Shown: positions 35,308 to 42,849 of the stretch, in pieces
How the letters are laid out: every line of letters begins with the position of its first letter
Numbering within the stretch: the stretch's first letter is position 1
NCBI GenBank assembly: GCA_030949985.1
Contig: JAUZRX010000021.1
Span: forward strand, 1-64,000
Direction: 5' to 3'
DNA length: 64,000 bases
Source: Acidobacteriota bacterium
GTDB taxonomy: Bacteria; Acidobacteriota; Polarisedimenticolia; J045
Position numbers and translations under genes: made by a program
The notes under the pieces: generated by a model
The model's input: only the letters and a program-made list of their open reading frames with translations
The model's database searches: none
Told to the model about the DNA's origin: nothing

Positions 35308-35685
35308 TCAGCGGTCCCATTCCAGGGCGCCGCGGCCCCAGACGTAGATGAATCCAACGATCAGAATGCCCAGGAAGACCATCATCTCGAAGAAGACGAA
35401 GAGTCCGCGCCCGGACAACACCTGCTGCTTGAGTTCCACCGCCCAGGGGTAGAGGAAAACGGCTTCGATGTCGAAGACGATGAAGAGCATCGCCACCAGG
35501 TAGAATTTGAGGGAAAAGCGCCCCCGGGCCGAAGTGAAGGGCTGGACGCCGCATTCGTAGGGCGTCATGTCGGTCCGCCGTCGACGGCGCGCCGGCCCCG
35601 CGATGGCGGAAACCGTCAGCATCCCCGCGGGGGTGGCCACCGCGGCGGCAAAGAGCACGAGCAGGGCAATGGTTGTCTGGTCCAC
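35308..35685 (-). CDS. nuoA: NADH-quinone oxidoreductase subunit A
   Basis: NuoA is a three-helix membrane subunit and the first gene of the complex I operon. The 125-residue product has the conserved loop PYECGVQPF with the active/deactive-switch cysteine, then ARGRFSLKFYLVAMLFIVFD and IEAVFLYPWAV. The GTG start at 35685 is preceded by GGAGG. In most bacteria nuoB follows; here nuoC does. Confidence 0.95.
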   Translation of the reverse strand: MDQTTIALLVLFAAAVATPAGMLTVSAIAGPARRRRRTDMTPYECGVQPFTSARGRFSLKFYLVAMLFIVFDIEAVFLYPWAVELKQQVLSGRGLFVFFEMMVFLGILIVGFIYVWGRGALEWDR

Positions 35686-35769
35686 TCTTGCGCCTCCGGA
35701 AGTCTGATCGAACCTCCCGACGCCAACTCGGGGTGGAAATGCGCGAAATCGAAGAGGGCAGGGACGGGG

Positions 35770-35798
35770 ATGCTAGCAACCCCCCGGGGGGGTGTCAA
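35770..35798 (-). promoter_or_regulatory. Promoter of the nuo operon
   Basis: On the minus strand TTGACA (35798-35793) and TAGCAT (35775-35770) are separated by exactly 17 bases. The spacer starts with seven C residues and GG and is itself nearly self-complementary. The start of nuoA is 85 bp downstream, leaving a leader of about 75 bases. Confidence 0.75.
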
Positions 35799-35881
35799 CG
35801 AGGATTCAAACCAAACCGTAAGCCGGCTGCGGCAAAACCGGGGATGGCCCCTGAATAACCGGCCAATCTCTCCCCATAAGC

Positions 35882-35911
35882 CGCGGCCCCGGCTGCCACG
35901 CCGGGGCCGCG
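35882..35911 (-). terminator. Long G+C-rich hairpin after the secreted TPR gene
   Basis: CGCGGCCCCGGC pairs with GCCGGGGCCGCG over a 6-base loop, 41 bp after the TPR gene stop. The 12-bp stem is perfect but has no T-run on the minus side. It separates the TPR gene from the nuo promoter. Confidence 0.55.
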
Positions 35912-35951
35912 AGGAGCTTCGAGAACGGAGCGAAGCCGGTCGCCCGGCGAG

Positions 35952-37202
35952 CTAGCTCCCGCCCCCGCTCTTTTTCTTCTCGCCCTGGAGGGCCTTCCAC
36001 CGTTCGAGCCGCTTGCGTTCCTCTTCCGCGGCCCGCTCGGCGGCCGCCTTTTCCGCCGCCACGCGCTGGGCATCGGCGTCGACGGCGTCATTCTGACGCT
36101 TGGCCTCGATGCCCTTCCGGGCGATCTGCTTCTGCTGCCGGGCCCACTTGTCGCCGGCCTTGATCGCCAGGGCCTTGTCCGCGGCGGCTATCGCCTTGCC
36201 ATAGAGGGCCTCCTGCCGGGACTTGTCGGCATTCTTGGCCTTCTTGTTGTAGGCGAAGGCGATCTTGCCATAGGCCGCATGGCTTTTCGGGTCGCAGGTA
36301 GCCGCCTTGCCGGCCCATTCGATCACCGCATCCCAGTCGGCCAGCTGCTGGTAGGCGGTGGCGATATTCATCATCGCGTTGCAGCTCTTGGGCTTCAGCT
36401 CGAGTCCCTTGCGGAACTCGGCGATGGCCTTCTTGTAGTCTTCGGCCCCCAACAGGGCGGCCCCGTTGAGCTCGTGAGCCTTGACCTTATCCTTGGCGAT
36501 GGGGATCAACTTCGCCGCGTAGGCAGCCGCCTGCTTGTAGATCGCTTTCTTCCGGGCCTTGTCCTTCGTCCTGCGGGCACGCTCGACCGTGGCCCGAACC
36601 AGCAGGCTCTGGGTCGCCTCATCGGTGGCCTTGAGCTTGAGAGCCTTGGTCGCGGCGTCTTTCAGGCAGTCGTAGTCGTTGATCTGGTAGCACGCCCGCG
36701 CCAGGTTGGAGGCTACCTGGTGATGGCCCCCGGGATTGGCCTGCTTGAGGTCCTCGGCAGCCCGGCTGTAATCCTTGGTACTGACCAGAGCCAGGCCCCT
36801 GAGGCGATGCAGCAGGGTCTTTTGCCGCTCCGAAGTGGCCAGATCCTCCGCCTGATCGAGGACGTTGATCGTCTCGGTGTACTTCCGCAGCGCCATCAGT
36901 GTCTGAGCCAGATTCAGGTGATAGTTGAATTTCCCCGGATCCAGATCGGCCGCCTTGCGGAACTGGGGCTCGGCGTCCCGGTATTTCTTGAGCTTCAAAT
37001 AGCAGTTGCCCAGCATGTAGTAGGCGTAGGCATACTCGGGAGCGTTGGCGATCACGCCTTCCCATTCAGCCGCTGACTCCACGTATTTGCCCTGTTTGAA
37101 GTACGCCAAACCGGCATCGTAGTCGGCCATCACGGGTGCCATGGCCAGCGCCAGCAAGGCCACCGTGGCCAGCAGAATTTTGGACGCGCCGTCAAATCTC
37201 AT
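35952..37202 (-). CDS. Secreted TPR-repeat protein downstream of tonB
   Basis: This 416-residue protein has a signal peptide (MRFDGASKILLATVALLALA and onward, cut near MADYDAG) and about eight TPR-like repeats, for example AGLAYFKQGKYVESAAEWEG, AYYMLGNCYLKLKKYRDAEP and AAALLGAEDYKKAIAEFRKG-type units. A Lys/Ala/Glu-rich tail (about 360-416) ends KKKSGGGS. GGAGG precedes the ATG at 37202. Periplasmic TPR proteins often accompany TonB/ExbBD systems in related phyla and may scaffold the envelope complex. The exact role is unknown. Confidence 0.8.
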   Translation of the reverse strand: MRFDGASKILLATVALLALAMAPVMADYDAGLAYFKQGKYVESAAEWEGVIANAPEYAYAYYMLGNCYLKLKKYRDAEPQFRKAADLDPGKFNYHLNLAQTLMALRKYTETINVLDQAEDLATSERQKTLLHRLRGLALVSTKDYSRAAEDLKQANPGGHHQVASNLARACYQINDYDCLKDAATKALKLKATDEATQSLLVRATVERARRTKDKARKKAIYKQAAAYAAKLIPIAKDKVKAHELNGAALLGAEDYKKAIAEFRKGLELKPKSCNAMMNIATAYQQLADWDAVIEWAGKAATCDPKSHAAYGKIAFAYNKKAKNADKSRQEALYGKAIAAADKALAIKAGDKWARQQKQIARKGIEAKRQNDAVDADAQRVAAEKAAAERAAEEERKRLERWKALQGEKKKSGGGS

Positions 37203-37325
37203 CGTCAAGCTCCTCCGGGCGGTCCGGCTTGACCGCTCCTGGGTCCCTGCCATTCAGTCTGCCCTCTTTCACTCCATGGCGCACGCCAGCGAGGAGTCCG
37301 CACGCGGTGGAGGCGTCGCATGGAC

Positions 37326-37332
37326 GATATAA
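37326..37332 (-). promoter_or_regulatory. Candidate -10 element of the TPR gene
   Basis: TTATATC on the minus strand lies in an A+T-rich island (about 37322-37355) that stands out from its surroundings, 124 bp upstream of the TPR start. The -35 box is not clear. Confidence 0.35.
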
Positions 37333-37433
37333 CAACAAAAGCAAAACTAACACGAACTTCCGCGTGGATAGCGCAGCGGATGCGCCCCAGGCTCTGGACG
37401 CCCGTCACCGGATACGGCGCCCGACACGAGAGG

Positions 37434-37457
37434 GGGGCAGGCCGCCGGGCCCGCCCC
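37434..37457 (-). terminator. Stem-loop after tonB
   Basis: GGGGCAGGCC pairs with GGCCCGCCCC (one G-T pair) over a 4-base loop, 26 bp after the tonB stop. No T-run follows on the minus side. Confidence 0.45.
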
Positions 37458-37482
37458 TTGGAACCTTCCCCTGAAGACGAAC

Positions 37483-38211
37483 CTACTCGATGGTGAAGTT
37501 GACGACGACGGTGATGAACACATCCACCGGACGGCCATTCTGCCGAGCGGGATGGTAGCGCCACTGGCTGACCGCGTTGATCGCCGCCTCGGAAAAACCG
37601 AGGTTCGCCGCCGGCTCCTTGAAGACCTGGATGTCTCCCACGGTTCCGTCCTTGCGGACCACGACCTGGAGAATCACCTTGCCCTGGATCCTCGCCCGGC
37701 GCGCCAGTTCGGGGAACTCCGGCTCGACCTTGGTTTCCGGAATCAATTCGGGATCCGTCACGCCGGCGACTCCCGGCATCAGCGGCCCGGTGGCCGGAGG
37801 CGGCTCGGGCTCGCCGATCAGAATTTCGACATCGGGATCGATCGGCGGAGGATCAGGATCCGGCTCCGGCTCGATGATCGGTTCCGGCTCCTCGGGCGTG
37901 GGATCGGGCAGCGGCACCTTTTTGACCAGCTTGCGCTCGATCTTCTTGCGCTGCTTCTGCGGCGGCGGCGGCGGCGTGTAGCGCCGGACCATCATCACCT
38001 TGCGCGTGTTCTTCGGCGCCTGAATCTGGTACTTGATCTCGGGGAAGGTGATGATGAAGAGGATCAGGTGGAGCACGACCGCAATGAGGATGAAGGGGTA
38101 GTTCTTTTTCAGCCCCGAATCCTCGAAGTGCTCCTGGAGGAAAACCTCGCTGGGCAAGGAGGGCTGCGAGGAGGCAGGCGCCGCGGCTGGTTTCTTCGAC
38201 TGATCGGCCAT
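37483..38211 (-). CDS. tonB: TonB-family energy transducer
   Basis: TonB passes the energy of ExbB/ExbD to outer-membrane receptors. The 242-residue product has a cytoplasmic N-terminus, one membrane helix (about 38-55, ILIAVVLHLILFIITF), and a Pro/Glu/Asp-rich periplasmic spacer (EEPEPIIEPEPDPDPPPIDP near 100-120). The C-terminal TonB domain runs LARRARIQGKVILQVVVRKD, then AINAVSQWRYHPARQNGRPV. It lies 10 bp after the second exbD gene. No TonB-dependent receptor is in the window, so its cargo is unknown. Confidence 0.92.
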   Translation of the reverse strand: MADQSKKPAAAPASSQPSLPSEVFLQEHFEDSGLKKNYPFILIAVVLHLILFIITFPEIKYQIQAPKNTRKVMMVRRYTPPPPPQKQRKKIERKLVKKVPLPDPTPEEPEPIIEPEPDPDPPPIDPDVEILIGEPEPPPATGPLMPGVAGVTDPELIPETKVEPEFPELARRARIQGKVILQVVVRKDGTVGDIQVFKEPAANLGFSEAAINAVSQWRYHPARQNGRPVDVFITVVVNFTIE

Positions 38212-38221
38212 GTCGACTCCC

Positions 38222-38716
38222 CTACTGCTCCTCGAACGGATTGATCCCGAACAGGGCGATGTACTGCTGAATCTCCCGGTTGGTGGGAATCGAGATGTTC
38301 GGCAGCTTGCTCAGGCCCAAGCCTCCCCGTTCCGGCGGTAGCGTGGTCTTCTGCAACTCGTCGTAGACCGTGACCATGGCCTTGTAGGGAGCCTGGCGCC
38401 GCGCGTAGAGAATGATCGGTTTTTCCGGCCAGCGCTCGAGCTTCGGACCGATGTACGGCATGATGTCCTCCCGTACCGCGGGCCTTCCATCCATCAGGAA
38501 GGAACCGTCCTCGAGCACCTTGAAGAAAATCGCCTCCTCTTTCTCCGTGGAAGGAGGCGTCTGGTCATCGGAGGGCAGCTTGAAATCCAGGCCCTTGGTC
38601 GCCGAGAAGACCGTGGTGACCATGAAGAAGATGATCAGCAGGAAGGCGATGTCCGCCATCGAGGACGAGGTGATCTCGGCGTCCATCTTGGTGGCTTTGT
38701 CGGTGAGCTTACCCAT
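38222..38716 (-). CDS. exbD: ExbD/TolR-family biopolymer transport protein (copy 2)
   Basis: This 164-residue protein has one N-terminal membrane helix with the essential aspartate (SMADIAFLLIIFFMVTT, about 19-35) and a periplasmic domain. That helix segment is identical to the one in the neighbouring exbD. The periplasmic part is longer than usual and ends REIQQYIALFGINPFEEQ. It is part of exbB-exbD-exbD-tonB, with 11 bp between the two exbD genes. Which of the two ExbD proteins pairs with TonB cannot be told. Confidence 0.9.
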   Translation of the reverse strand: MGKLTDKATKMDAEITSSSMADIAFLLIIFFMVTTVFSATKGLDFKLPSDDQTPPSTEKEEAIFFKVLEDGSFLMDGRPAVREDIMPYIGPKLERWPEKPIILYARRQAPYKAMVTVYDELQKTTLPPERGGLGLSKLPNISIPTNREIQQYIALFGINPFEEQ

Positions 38717-38727
38717 GACCTCCCCTC

Positions 38728-39174
38728 CTAATCCACGTCATTGACCGTGCGCTGCTCGGTCAGCAGGACGACATTCTCGACGCCGGCCTGGCGCAGAATG
38801 TCGAGCGCGGTGTCGATATCTTCGTAGGGGGTGTCGGATTCCGCCTTGATCACGAAGGGCTTGCCCGGATCCCGGGCCGCGACGGCGTTGACTTCCGCCT
38901 CGAGCAGGGTCACGTCAGCCACCGGCCGGGACATCTGCTCCCCGTCCGAGAACTTGTAACTGAACAAACCCGCCGCATCCTTCGCGACCACCACGTAGGC
39001 CGAGCCTTTCGGCACCTCGTTGCGCACCGTGGACTTGGGGAGCTTGACCCGCGTCCGATCCACGTCGAACTTGGTGGTGACCATGAAGAAGATGATCAGC
39101 AGAAAGGCGATGTCCGCCATCGAAGCGGTGGGGATATTGGCCGGAATCGCTTTGCTGCGCTTGATAAAGGCCAT
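38728..39174 (-). CDS. exbD: ExbD/TolR-family biopolymer transport protein (copy 1)
   Basis: This 148-residue protein has the membrane helix SMADIAFLLIIFFMVTT (about 18-34) with the proton-carrying aspartate, then KFDVDRTRVKLPKS and a periplasmic TolR-like domain ending DILRQAGVENVVLLTEQRTV. The domain is close to standard ExbD length. It starts 12 bp after exbB and shares with copy 2 mainly the membrane helix, so the two probably form mixed dimers or serve different partners. Confidence 0.92.
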   Translation of the reverse strand: MAFIKRSKAIPANIPTASMADIAFLLIIFFMVTTKFDVDRTRVKLPKSTVRNEVPKGSAYVVVAKDAAGLFSYKFSDGEQMSRPVADVTLLEAEVNAVAARDPGKPFVIKAESDTPYEDIDTALDILRQAGVENVVLLTEQRTVNDVD

Positions 39175-39186
39175 CGTCGCCTCCGG

Positions 39187-39819
39187 CTAGGCCTTCACCT
39201 GGTCGTGCGTCTCGAGAATGATGTTGGCGGTGGTCTCCAGCTCACGGATGTAGCCGGCGATTTTCGTCGTGTAGAAGTTGTAGAACGGCAGGGTGAAGAC
39301 GGCCACGATCAGACCACCGGCGGTGGTGATCAGCGCCACGGAGATACCCTTGGCCACCTTGCCCGGGTTGTTCAGACCTTCCCTGGCGATCACGTCGAAG
39401 GACTGGATCATGCCGACGACGGTACCGAGGAAGCCGATGATCGGCGCGATGTTGGAGATCAGGGCGAGCACCCACAGCCAGCGTTCGAGGCGGGCGATCT
39501 CGTGCAGCGCCGCGTTCTCGAGCAGCTTCTCGAGCTCTTCCCGACTGGCGTCCCAGCGCAGGATGGCGGCCTTGACCATCGCGGAGGTGGGGCCCTTGTA
39601 CTCGTCGCAAGCCTTGAGCGCAGCGTCCGTCTTGCCCTCGGACACCAGGCGACGCACCTTGCCCACCATTTCGGCGGTCTTGGTGCGGGCACGGACGTAG
39701 AGCGTAAAGCCGCGCTCGAGGATCACGATCAGGCCGATGATCGAAAGGATGAGCAGCGGCCACATCACCGGACCGCCCTGCTTGAAATAACCGACGAGAG
39801 TTCCACCAATAGCCAGCAC
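39187..39819 (-). CDS. exbB: ExbB/TolQ-family proton channel protein
   Basis: ExbB forms the pentameric inner-membrane channel that powers TonB. The GTG at 39819 with GGAGG 7 bases upstream gives 210 residues; the open frame extends to 40392 but that part is non-coding. Three membrane helices are visible (PLLILSIIGLIVILERGFTL near 20-40; LISNIAPIIGFLGTVVGMIQ near 120-140; KGISVALITTAGGLIVAVFT near 158-178) with the usual MotA/TolQ/ExbB motif. It is the first gene of the exbB-exbD-exbD-tonB unit. Confidence 0.93.
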   Translation of the reverse strand: MLAIGGTLVGYFKQGGPVMWPLLILSIIGLIVILERGFTLYVRARTKTAEMVGKVRRLVSEGKTDAALKACDEYKGPTSAMVKAAILRWDASREELEKLLENAALHEIARLERWLWVLALISNIAPIIGFLGTVVGMIQSFDVIAREGLNNPGKVAKGISVALITTAGGLIVAVFTLPFYNFYTTKIAGYIRELETTANIILETHDQVKA

Positions 39820-39981
39820 GATCAATCCTCCAGCGGCTCCCGGGAGCCGAGGCGCCAACCGGCTGGAGACTGCTAACTCGCCACGAGGGGGCAGCAGGCC
39901 GGTGGATGGGGATGGCGAAAACGCGCCTCGCCGGGTCCGGGAAAGCTCAACTGATAACCTTTCAAGCCACAGACGGCTGCG

Positions 39982-40010
39982 AGAATACGGGCGGGCCGGG
40001 GGGGTGTCAA
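39982..40010 (-). promoter_or_regulatory. Promoter of the exbB operon
   Basis: Minus-strand TTGACA (40010-40005) and TATTCT (39987-39982) have a 17-base spacer. The first nine spacer bases, CCCCCCCGG, are identical to those of the nuo promoter. The predicted leader to exbB is about 155 bases. Confidence 0.8.
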
Positions 40011-40174
40011 GAGAACGCGGGCTATCTGCCGCGTCGTACAGGGGATGCGGCTCCGCGGCAAAAAACCCGCGGGATACCCGCCCCCGGGTGGCGCGGCGGC
40101 GATTTCTCCCGATTCGCGAGACGGCCGCAACAGGCGCCCCGCCCCAACGGCATCCAGATTCCTTCCCGCCTGTT

Positions 40175-40201
40175 CCGGTCTCGTCGCCGGGTCGAGACCG
40201 G
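40175..40201 (-). terminator. Stem-loop after the TolC-like gene
   Basis: CCGGTCTCG at 40175-40183 pairs perfectly with CGAGACCGG at 40193-40201 over 9 bases, starting 7 bp after the stop codon. There is no T-run. Confidence 0.5.
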
Positions 40202-40207
40202 CCCGTC

Positions 40208-41848
40208 TCAGTCGAGGTGAATCCGTCGCGCTTCGAGCAGCGTGCCCTTGACCCGCTCGAGACGGGAAAGTGCCTTGTTGTAATCGATGATCGCCCGAAT
40301 CTCGCGGCTTTCCGCCTCGAGAAAATCCCGCTGGAACTGGAGGACCTGATAGGCCGTCGACAGACCGTTCTCGTAACGCTTCTGCTCGGCATCGGTCTTC
40401 TTCTTCTGCAGTTCCGCGTTGACCTGGGCCGAGTGCACCCGGCGGGACGCCGTGCGCACGCTTCTCACGGCCTGGCGCACTTCCACCCGCAGGGCCTGCC
40501 GGGTCGCGTCGACCCGCAGGGCCGCCTGGTCGAGGGCGATGCGGGCCCGGGCCAGTTCGGCGCGGGCATTGCGGTTGCCCAACGGAACCTTGAGGCTCAG
40601 GGCCACGGTCCAGTTCGTATTGTCGAGACTCGGCAGTTCACTGAACGCTTCGGTCTTGCTCTGGTCCTCGCGCACCAGTCGATCGAATTGGACCTCGAAA
40701 GCCCGCCCCTGCTCGTCACCGCTGAGGAAGATTCCGTCCGGGCCGAAGAAGTCGAGGACGGTCGAGGAACCGGTTCCGGGCACGAAATCGAACGAGTTGC
40801 CGCTGGTCGTGTAGCTGGCGTTGGCCGACAGGTCCCAGCGCACCTGGTTGCGCCGCCACTTCTCGCTCAACTCGGCGTTCTTCAGGTTCAACTCGGCCTG
40901 GACCAGACTCGCGCGCCTGGCCAGAGCCTGCTCGATGGCCAGGTCCTCATCCAGTTCCACCGGGTAGAAAGGAGGCTGGTCGGTGGGGAAGATCGGGCGA
41001 TCCCAGTCGGCGGAGGTGGAAGGCACGCGCATCAGCGCCCGCAGGTTGTCTTCCGCGTCGCGAACCTCGTTCTCCGCAACGATCAGGGCTTCGTCGCGAC
41101 CGGCCACCTCCGCCTCGGCGGTGGTGATCTCGATCGGCGGCAGGGTCCCCACCTCGACCTTGACCTTGGTTTGCCGGAGGAAATCTTCGGCCAGCTTCAT
41201 CGACCGCTCGGCCACGGCCTGCTGCCGGCGCGCGCCCACCAGGTCCCAATAGGCCGCCTCCACCGCCTCGATGACTTCCATCACCCGATCCCGGAACTGG
41301 GCCTCGGTGATGCGCAGGGTGTTCTTGGCCTGCTCGATCTGGGTCCGGTTGATCGACAGGCCGTAGTTCCTCAGCAGGGGCTGAGTGAACTGCAGCGTGA
41401 AGGACGCATCGGCCCGGGTCGGCACGATGCCGAAGCGGGCTTCCGCCTCGGCCGGGAAGGTCTGGATCAGCTCGTTGTAAGCCAGCGAAGCCTGCCAGGA
41501 TCCGCCGGACTGGAGAGGATCGATCCAGGCCACCGAGGCGCGCTTGGAGGTCTGGGACTCCAGGGAGAAGTCGCTGGTGGGCTCCTGGCTGATCTCGGTG
41601 TAGGAGGCATTGGCCTCCACCCGGCTGTCGAACACCGCTTCGCTGATCACCACCCCCTGCTCGTCCCTCCGGGGATCGAGTCGGGCCACGGCGATATCCA
41701 GATTGTGCTCGAGGGCGCGGGCCACCACGTCGGCCAGGGACAGACTCAGAGGCTCGGGGTCGGCGGCAAGCGTCGGCAACATGGCGGCCAGGATCACCAG
41801 CAGGCTGAACACCGGGCGACAACAGCCCGCGCAATCGACTCTCTTCAT
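40208..41848 (-). CDS. TolC-family outer-membrane efflux protein
   Basis: This 546-residue protein begins with a signal peptide (ATG at 41848; CCRPVFSLLVILAAMLPTLA) and shows the duplicated OEP repeats: LADVVARALEHNLDIAVARL near residue 40, long alternating helices, and LLRNYGLSINRTQIEQAKNT in the first barrel. A second copy of the pattern starts near 330 (EQALARRASLVQAELNLKNA). TolC proteins form a trimeric channel across outer membrane and periplasm. It begins 23 bp after an ABC ATPase gene and is probably in the same operon. No adaptor (HlyD-type) gene is nearby. Confidence 0.88.
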   Translation of the reverse strand: MKRVDCAGCCRPVFSLLVILAAMLPTLAADPEPLSLSLADVVARALEHNLDIAVARLDPRRDEQGVVISEAVFDSRVEANASYTEISQEPTSDFSLESQTSKRASVAWIDPLQSGGSWQASLAYNELIQTFPAEAEARFGIVPTRADASFTLQFTQPLLRNYGLSINRTQIEQAKNTLRITEAQFRDRVMEVIEAVEAAYWDLVGARRQQAVAERSMKLAEDFLRQTKVKVEVGTLPPIEITTAEAEVAGRDEALIVAENEVRDAEDNLRALMRVPSTSADWDRPIFPTDQPPFYPVELDEDLAIEQALARRASLVQAELNLKNAELSEKWRRNQVRWDLSANASYTTSGNSFDFVPGTGSSTVLDFFGPDGIFLSGDEQGRAFEVQFDRLVREDQSKTEAFSELPSLDNTNWTVALSLKVPLGNRNARAELARARIALDQAALRVDATRQALRVEVRQAVRSVRTASRRVHSAQVNAELQKKKTDAEQKRYENGLSTAYQVLQFQRDFLEAESREIRAIIDYNKALSRLERVKGTLLEARRIHLD

Positions 41849-41871
41849 CTCGTGACTCTCCTCAGCACTAT

Positions 41872-42849
41872 TCAACGTCCATCCCCCGCCAGATGACACG
41901 CCACCCATCGCCCGTCACCGACCGCTCGCAGTTCCGGCTCTTCCCGGCGGCAGCGCTCCTCGGCCCAGGGGCAACGAGGATGGAAACGGCAGCCCGACGG
42001 CAGGTCCAGAGGCGAGGGTATTTCACCGGCCAAGAGGGCGGCCTGTTGCGGGGCTTCGGGCCGTTCGGCCGTGGCCGCGGCGTCGAACAGGGCCCGAGTG
42101 TAGGGGTGCAGAGGCCGGCTGTGCAGATCGTTCCCCGGGCCACTTTCCATGACCCGGCCCAAGTACAGGACGACCACGCGGTCGCAGAGGTGCGTGACCA
42201 GGGACAAGTCGTGGGAAATCAACAGATAGGCCAGGCCCAGCCGCTGCTGGAGCTCGGCGAGCAGGTTGATGATCTGGGCCTGGACGGATACGTCGAGAGC
42301 CGAGACCGGCTCATCGCAAACCACGAACTCCGGCCGCAGGGCCAGGGCCCGCGCGATGCCGATCCGCTGGCGCTGGCCGCCGGAGAACTCGTGGGGATAG
42401 CGATCCATGGCGGCGGCACCGAGGCCCACTTCCTCGAGCAGGGCGGCGACCTTGGCCTCGAGCCGCCGACCGTGGGCGATGCCGTGGATCACCAGGGGCT
42501 CGCCCACCAGGGTCCGGACCTTCATCCGCGGATTGAGGGCCGCTCCCGGGTCCTGGAAGACGAGTTGCATACGGCGACGGAAACGGCGGAGCTGCCCGGC
42601 CCCCAGGGCCCGCAGGTCGATTCCGTCGAAGTGGATCCGCCCCTCGGTGGGCTCGATCAAGCGGAGGATCGACCGGCCCAGGGTGGTCTTGCCCGATCCG
42701 GACTCCCCCACCAGCCCGACGATCTCGCCCTGCCGGACGACCAGGTCCACCCCATCCACGGCCCGCAAGGCCCGGCGCCGGCCCCAGAGCCCGCTGCGCA
42801 CGGGGTAGGCCTTGACCAGGCCGCGTACCTCGAGCAGGGGGGCGCTCAC
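41872..42849 (-). CDS. Dipeptide/oligopeptide-type ABC transporter ATPase (DppF/OppF-like)
   Basis: This 325-residue ATP-binding subunit has Walker A GLVGESGSGKTTLGRSI, the Q-loop region QLVFQDPGAALNPRM, the signature FSGGQRQRIGIARALALRPE and Walker B FVVCDEPVSALDVS. The C-terminal oligopeptide-transporter extension carries the cysteine pattern GCRFHPRCPWAEERC typical of Dpp/Opp ATPases. The start is GTG at 42849, overlapping the stop of its partner (GTGA). Permeases and binding protein are absent nearby. Confidence 0.92.
   Translation of the reverse strand: MSAPLLEVRGLVKAYPVRSGLWGRRRALRAVDGVDLVVRQGEIVGLVGESGSGKTTLGRSILRLIEPTEGRIHFDGIDLRALGAGQLRRFRRRMQLVFQDPGAALNPRMKVRTLVGEPLVIHGIAHGRRLEAKVAALLEEVGLGAAAMDRYPHEFSGGQRQRIGIARALALRPEFVVCDEPVSALDVSVQAQIINLLAELQQRLGLAYLLISHDLSLVTHLCDRVVVLYLGRVMESGPGNDLHSRPLHPYTRALFDAAATAERPEAPQQAALLAGEIPSPLDLPSGCRFHPRCPWAEERCRREEPELRAVGDGRWVACHLAGDGR

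Larger units (their letters stand above)
39820..40207. other. Intergenic region between exbB and the TolC-like gene
   Basis: The 388 bp contain the exbB ribosome site, the exbB promoter at 39982-40010 and the stem-loop at 40175-40201. I see no gene. Confidence 0.7.

Noticed and set aside
39820-40392. N-terminal extension of exbB
   Set aside because: The extra residues lie across the exbB promoter and the TolC gene end; the GTG at 39819 has an ideal ribosome site and matches ExbB length.
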